Source of the DNA: Aestuariivita sp049276915
GTDB lineage: Bacteria; Pseudomonadota; Alphaproteobacteria; Rhodobacterales; Rhodobacteraceae
DNA: 64,000 bases
NCBI RefSeq assembly: GCF_049276915.1
Contig: NZ_JBASXK010000104.1
Coordinates: 4,893 to 68,892 of the forward strand
Direction of reading: 5' to 3'
This document shows, in pieces, positions 59,970-64,000 of this stretch. The notes below the pieces were generated by a model, which saw only the letters and a list, made by a program, of their open reading frames with translations, was not told where the DNA came from and made no database searches. Positions within the stretch are counted from its first letter, which is position 1. Every line of letters starts with the position of its first letter. A program made the position numbers and the translations under genes.

Positions 59970-61136
59970 TCAGGCGGCCAGACGTTTGAGCAACTGCTCC
60001 ATGAAATCCAGACCAGCGTTGAACTGCGCGACAGTGATGTATTCATTGGGCTGATGCGCCTGGGCAATATCGCCGGGGCCGCAGACGACGGCGGAATAAC
60101 CGGCGGCCTGAAACTGACCCGCTTCGGTGCCATAGCTGACGACATGGGTGCCATTGTCGCCGGTGATGGCACGCGCCAGGGCTTCTGCTTCGCCCCCAAC
60201 CTCGGGGCGCAGGCCCGGCACATCAAAACGCTTCTTGAGATCGATACGCGCGTCAGGGTGTACGGCTTTCATCGCGGCCTCGACCTCGGCAACCTTGGCA
60301 TAATAGGCATCGCGGTAGTCGTCCTCGTTTTCGTCGGGCACCACCCGGAAATCCATGCTGAACGTGCAATCCTTTGCGGTGATGTTATGTGCCGTGCCGC
60401 CATGCACCTGGCCGACATGGGCCGTGGTGTAAGGTGGGTCGAACACCGAGGCCAGCGCCCCGGGTGTCTTGGCGCGGTTCTCGTCATTGACGTGATTTGC
60501 CCAGTCGATCAGCCGCGCGCTTTCGAGGATCGCGCTGACCCCTGTGTGCATGATCGAACTGTGGACCTCGAAGCCGACCACATGGGTGTCATAGCCCTGC
60601 CCGCCCTTGTGGCTGGTGACGGCCCGCATCATCGAAGGCTCTCCGACAATGACCGCGCGGCCTTTAGGCAGAACGGGCTGCATCGCCTCGATCATGGGCG
60701 GCGCACCGGTGCAGCCGACCTCTTCATCGAAGCTGAGCGCCAGTTGCAAAGGTCGGGCAACGCCACGGTAATGCGCCTCGACCAGCGCCCAGATGGCAAG
60801 CGCGTCGAAACCTTTCATGTCGCAGGTGCCGCGCCCGAAGTATTTGCCCTCTTTTTCAACCACATCGAAGGGGTCTGTATCCCAGGGCTGACCATCCACC
60901 GGCACGACATCGGTATGACCCGAGAGCACCACGGCCCCCTCTTCCCACGGGCCGACATGGGCGAACAAGGCTGCCTTGTGCGGCTGGTCGGGGTCGGGCC
61001 AGCGATGGGCGGTAATGCCATGCGACGCCAGATAGCCCTCGACCCAGTCGATCAGCGGCAGGTTGGTGTCGCGGCTGACGGTGGGAAACGAGATCAGTTT
61101 TGTCATGATCTCAAGCGCGGTCAGACGAGTGGTCAC
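59970..61136 (-). CDS. argE: Acetylornithine deacetylase
   Basis: A 388-residue M20 enzyme of the ArgE/DapE branch, distinct from the four upstream paralogues. Metal motifs are SGHTDVVP, GTCDMKGFDA, SFDEEVGCTGAPP (catalytic Glu pair) and VCGPGDIAQAHQPNEY (late His). The subfamily signature FPTVSRDTNLPLIDWVE is present. The GTG at 61136 has AGGAAGG 8 nt upstream and is preferred; a TTG at 61154 would add six residues. It sits in the peptide-utilisation region, so it may hydrolyse another N-acyl substrate. Confidence 0.85.
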   Translation of the reverse strand: MTTRLTALEIMTKLISFPTVSRDTNLPLIDWVEGYLASHGITAHRWPDPDQPHKAALFAHVGPWEEGAVVLSGHTDVVPVDGQPWDTDPFDVVEKEGKYFGRGTCDMKGFDALAIWALVEAHYRGVARPLQLALSFDEEVGCTGAPPMIEAMQPVLPKGRAVIVGEPSMMRAVTSHKGGQGYDTHVVGFEVHSSIMHTGVSAILESARLIDWANHVNDENRAKTPGALASVFDPPYTTAHVGQVHGGTAHNITAKDCTFSMDFRVVPDENEDDYRDAYYAKVAEVEAAMKAVHPDARIDLKKRFDVPGLRPEVGGEAEALARAITGDNGTHVVSYGTEAGQFQAAGYSAVVCGPGDIAQAHQPNEYITVAQFNAGLDFMEQLLKRLAA

Positions 61137-61328
61137 AGTCGGTACCTTCCTCAAGCATTACCAGTTTTTCCGGTCACGCACCGGGCTTTTCATCATCCGC
61201 AAAGCGCGCTGCTCTTGCCACAGGCGCAAGCTGTCTCATGGCGCAGCCTGCCGTGGCCTAGTGTCAATCACGTTGGTTCCATCCCGATTTCGGGCAATAT
61301 GTGTCATCGGTCGGATGGGCCGGTCACA

Positions 61329-63161
61329 TCACATGCGGCGCTCAAACAGAGGATCTGTGGTCAGCACGAAATGTCCCGGCTCGACCTCGTTATACTCGGA
61401 CGGCTCGGGGCTGTAGCCGATTGGGTGAATGGGCGACGGGATCGGTGTGAAGTTCAGATCCTTTTCTTCCTTGCGCTTGCGCGGATCGGCGATGGGGACG
61501 GCTTTCATCAACGCGCGGGTATAGGGGTGCTGCGGGTTCTCGAACACCCGTGCACGCGGACCCAGTTCAACGATCCGGCCCAGATACATCACGCCCACGT
61601 TATGGCTGACGCGTTCGACCACGGCCATGTCATGCGAGATGAACAGATAGCTCAGCCCAAGCTCGGCCTGCAGGTCCATCATCAGGTTCAGCACCTGCGC
61701 CTGCACCGACACATCCAGCGCCGAGACCGCCTCATCCGCGACAATCAGCTTTGGGTTCAGAGCAAGCGCGCGGGCAATGGCGATGCGTTGACGCTGACCG
61801 CCGGACATCTCGTGCGGGTAGCGACGCATGAAGCTGCGCGGCAATTGCACCCGGTCAAACAGGCTTGCCACCCTGTCCTGAAGTTCAGAACCCGAGGCGA
61901 TTCCGTAGTTGCGCATCGGTTCAGAGACCTGATCCATCAGCTGCATCTGCGGATTGAGCGAGGCGAAGGGATCCTGAAAGATCATCTGCATGTCCAGACG
62001 CGCCTTGCGCAGCCCTTCCGTGCCCAGCTTCATGATATCTGTCCCGTCCAGGTCGATCTGACCGGACAGCGGCTCGACAAGACGCAGGATCGAGCGGCCG
62101 GCAGAGGATTTACCGCAACCCGATTCGCCCACCAGGCTCAGGGTCTGACCCTTGTTGAGCGTGAAGGACACATCTTCGACCGCATGCACATTCGCGATCG
62201 TCCGTCGGAAGAACCCGCCCTTCACAGCAAACCGGGTGGTCAGGTTCTTGACCGTCAGCAGCGGCTCATCTGTCCCGGGGATCGGGTTTATCTTCTGCCC
62301 CGTGCTGCCCAGCAGTTTCATCGGTTCCGGGGCGGATTTTCCGCGCATTTCACCAAGTTTGGGAACCGCCGCCAGCAGGGCCTTGGTGTAGTCATGCTGG
62401 GGATTTTCAAAGATCTCCTGAACGCTGCCCTCTTCAACCTTGTTTCCGCGGTACATCACCACTACACGATCCGCCATCTGCGCCACTACGGCCATGTCAT
62501 GCGTGATGAACATGACCGCCGTGCCGGTCTCGCGCTTGAGGCGATCGATCAATGCGAGGATCTCGGCCTGAATGGTCACATCCAGTGCGGTCGTCGGCTC
62601 GTCCGCGATCAGCAGGCGCGGCTCACAGGCCAGCGCCATTGCGATCACGACCCTCTGGCGCATGCCACCGGACAATTCATGGGGATATTGCTGCAAGCGC
62701 CGTTCGGGTTCGGGGATACGCACCTGCCTGAGCAGCTCGAGCGCCCGTGCCTCGGCCTCGCTCTTGGACATGTCCTTGTGCACGCGCAGGCCTTCGGTCA
62801 GTTGCCGGCCCACGGTGAAAACCGGATTCAGCGCCGTCATCGGTTCCTGAAAGATCATGCCGATGTCGTTGCCGCGTATGTCGCGCATGACGTCCTGGCT
62901 GGCCTGCGCCACATCCAGTTCGGTTCCGTCGCGCCGGTCAAACAACAACTGCCCGCCCGCAATCTGGCCACCGCCGAATTCAACCAGCCGCATCAGCGAC
63001 AGCGACGACACCGATTTGCCCGATCCGGATTCGCCCACGACACAGACGGTTTCGCCGGGCTGAATATCGAACGAGACATTTTCGACACCAACAACGGGGC
63101 CGTCTTTCGTCTGGAACTCGACCCTAAGTCCCTTGATCTGTGCGATTGCATGATCCAGCAC
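61329..63161 (-). CDS. Dipeptide/oligopeptide-type ABC transporter ATPase, two fused domains
   Basis: A 610-residue protein with two complete ATPase domains (DppD-DppF-like fusion). Domain 1: Walker A GESGSGKS at 43-50, LSGGMRQR and LLIADEPTTALDV. Domain 2: GESGCGKSS at 344-352, MSGGQRQR and LIVADEAVSALDV. The start is a GTG at 63161 with AAAGGGGA 7 nt upstream; a TTG at 63191 is the other in-frame option. Permease and binding-protein genes are absent in this window. Confidence 0.9.
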   Translation of the reverse strand: MLDHAIAQIKGLRVEFQTKDGPVVGVENVSFDIQPGETVCVVGESGSGKSVSSLSLMRLVEFGGGQIAGGQLLFDRRDGTELDVAQASQDVMRDIRGNDIGMIFQEPMTALNPVFTVGRQLTEGLRVHKDMSKSEAEARALELLRQVRIPEPERRLQQYPHELSGGMRQRVVIAMALACEPRLLIADEPTTALDVTIQAEILALIDRLKRETGTAVMFITHDMAVVAQMADRVVVMYRGNKVEEGSVQEIFENPQHDYTKALLAAVPKLGEMRGKSAPEPMKLLGSTGQKINPIPGTDEPLLTVKNLTTRFAVKGGFFRRTIANVHAVEDVSFTLNKGQTLSLVGESGCGKSSAGRSILRLVEPLSGQIDLDGTDIMKLGTEGLRKARLDMQMIFQDPFASLNPQMQLMDQVSEPMRNYGIASGSELQDRVASLFDRVQLPRSFMRRYPHEMSGGQRQRIAIARALALNPKLIVADEAVSALDVSVQAQVLNLMMDLQAELGLSYLFISHDMAVVERVSHNVGVMYLGRIVELGPRARVFENPQHPYTRALMKAVPIADPRKRKEEKDLNFTPIPSPIHPIGYSPEPSEYNEVEPGHFVLTTDPLFERRM

Positions 63162-63191
63162 GCGCGCGTCCCCTTTGGATGACCTGACCAA

Positions 63192-63493
63192 ACGCTAAGC
63201 TCAGCCCCTAGGCAGTGTCAAACCAATCAGACGCTTTTCGCAACGCCAAGGCTTGCATTTTCCCAAAACTCTGTTTCGATGAGCAGGTATCAGTTGTGGG
63301 CGGCGACCCGTACTTTACCTGCAGTTCGTGTATTTTGCTTGCATGTCAGTCACTTGCCCTAGAACGGTATCACATGTCCCGCGTAATCTGCGGCCAAAAA
63401 TGCGACCTTAGCAGGCTGCTGAAAAAGTCGGGGCTCGACGCTGTTTCAAGAACATGATTCACCCTTGTTACGGCAGCGGTGGCGAGGGTGGCG
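63192..63493. other. Intergenic region before the ABC gene and IS element
   Basis: This 302-bp stretch holds a candidate ABC-gene promoter, with TTGACA (63216-63221) and TTAGCG (63193-63198) 17 bp apart on the minus strand. It continues with a sequence of no recognised function up to about 63412, and then the left end of an IS element with its leader. Confidence 0.5.
63193..63221 (-). promoter_or_regulatory. Candidate promoter of the ABC ATPase gene
   Basis: A consensus TTGACA (63216-63221) with a 17-bp spacer to a weaker TTAGCG. A start near 63186 would give a 25-nt leader ahead of GTG 63161. Confidence 0.4.
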
Positions 63494-64000
63494 ATGCGTG
63501 GGACGGACAAAACGAGCGGTTCGCTGTTCAGCTATGTTGACCTTGAAGAGCGAATTCCTGCGGTTCATCCGCTTCGCAAGATCAGACAGATCGTGAACGA
63601 TGCACTTACGAGCCTCGATGCCGATTTCGATGCGCTGTATACTGACTTTGGTCGCCCCTCGATTGCGCCTGAGCGCCTGATCCGGGCGAGCCTTCTCCAG
63701 ATCCTGTTTTCGATCCGCTCCGAGCGGCAGTTGATGGAGCAGATGGATTACAACCTGCTGTTCCGCTGGTTTGTCGGCCTGGGCATCGACGACGCGGTGT
63801 GGGTTCCCACGGTGTTCAGCAAGAACCGCGACCGGCTACTGACCACCGAGATGTCGCGCAAGGTCATGGCCGCGATCCTCGCACACCCCGAGGTCAAGCC
63901 GCTGCTGTCGGACGAGCACTTCTCGGTCGACGGCACCCTGATCAAGGCGTGGGCTTCCATGAAGAGTTTCCAGCCGAAAGAATACGCCCCGCCGCCACAG
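63413..64000 (+). mobile_element. IS5-type insertion sequence, left end, partial
   Basis: The left end begins near GGCTGCTGAAAAAGTC (63414-63429), which resembles the terminal repeat of this IS group. It is followed by the transposase gene, open to the right edge. The right end and target duplication cannot be seen, so the exact boundary is approximate. Confidence 0.7.
63494..64000 (+). CDS. IS5-family transposase, N-terminal part
   Basis: The frame is open from the ATG at 63494 to the window edge (169 codons without a stop). It reads MRGTDKTSGSLFSYVDLEER, then a DUF772-type N-terminal domain with RPSIAPERLIRASLLQILFSIRSERQL and DYNLLFRWFVGLGID, followed by LSDEHFSVDGTLIKAWAS, where Asp in SVDGT is the first catalytic residue of the DDE domain. 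The start has GAGGGTGG upstream. Whether the gene is intact beyond the edge is unknown. Confidence 0.85.
   Translation, partial: MRGTDKTSGSLFSYVDLEERIPAVHPLRKIRQIVNDALTSLDADFDALYTDFGRPSIAPERLIRASLLQILFSIRSERQLMEQMDYNLLFRWFVGLGIDDAVWVPTVFSKNRDRLLTTEMSRKVMAAILAHPEVKPLLSDEHFSVDGTLIKAWASMKSFQPKEYAPPPQ

Noticed and set aside
60054..63182. A 1042-codon plus-strand frame opposite argE and the ABC ATPase gene
   Set aside because: It is antisense to two well-supported genes, has no recognisable domain, and arises from the strong GC3 codon bias of the real genes.
1..64000. tRNA, rRNA, CRISPR or prophage signals
   Set aside because: No cloverleaf-like tRNA, rRNA segment, regular direct repeats or phage genes were recognised by eye. 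This is not a computed search.

Overview
The window looks like chromosome of an alphaproteobacterium of the order Rhodobacterales (Roseobacter group). The base composition is GC-rich. The Nuo proteins resemble those of Paracoccus and Rhodobacter and are interspersed with small genes typical of that group (DUF5333, DUF5337, MAPEG, carboxymuconolactone decarboxylase-like). I do not name a genus. No tRNA, rRNA or CRISPR array was seen. Most of the sequence is well-packed protein-coding DNA.

Layout: (1) 1-2.7 kb: end of an M23 peptidase gene converging on tatA-tatB-tatC plus a DUF815 ATPase. (2) 2.8-11.2 kb: single genes for a WYL/YafY-type regulator, an orphan Fe3+-type ABC ATPase, an atypical SDR, a Hint-domain protein, release factor 3, a family 2 glycosyltransferase and a DEAD-box RNA helicase. 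(3) 11.3-33.6 kb, all on the minus strand: the NADH:quinone oxidoreductase (complex I) operon nuoA to nuoN, with at least nine inserted non-Nuo genes (including a 57-residue membrane peptide), followed by birA, coaX and an RNase J gene. (4) 34.3-42.9 kb: the leucine/isovalerate degradation (liu) genes, with two glutathione-transferase-like genes inside the operon and a probable FNR-controlled ompW between liuB and liuA. (5) 43-53.7 kb: a DegT aminotransferase, phosphoglycolate phosphatase, glmU-glmS, an FkbM methyltransferase, an AlkD-like protein, a lipoprotein and moaA-waaA-glycosyltransferase. (6) 53.8-63.2 kb: a peptide/amide utilisation region with four tandem M20 amidohydrolase paralogues, an M24 peptidase, an argE-like gene and a fused two-domain dipeptide-type ABC ATPase. 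(7) From about 63.4 kb an IS5-type insertion sequence runs off the right edge.

How the parts work together: the Nuo complex feeds electrons from NADH to quinone, and the extra small genes are translationally coupled to nuo genes. The liu genes convert isovaleryl-CoA to acetoacetate and acetyl-CoA. birA presumably biotinylates carboxylases such as LiuD. GlmU and GlmS make UDP-GlcNAc for the cell wall and LPS, and WaaA adds Kdo to lipid A.

The points most worth a second look are: an FNR box in class II geometry at ompW; a roughly 93% identical 245-bp duplication that gives NuoE and its neighbour the same helix-hairpin-helix tail; the four-gene M20 array; a probable leaderless prfC mRNA; palindromic operators at the WYL regulator, at liuA and upstream of nuoA; and a Hint protein and an SDR that lack their catalytic residues. 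No clearly new multi-gene system (defence, toxin or biosynthetic) was found.
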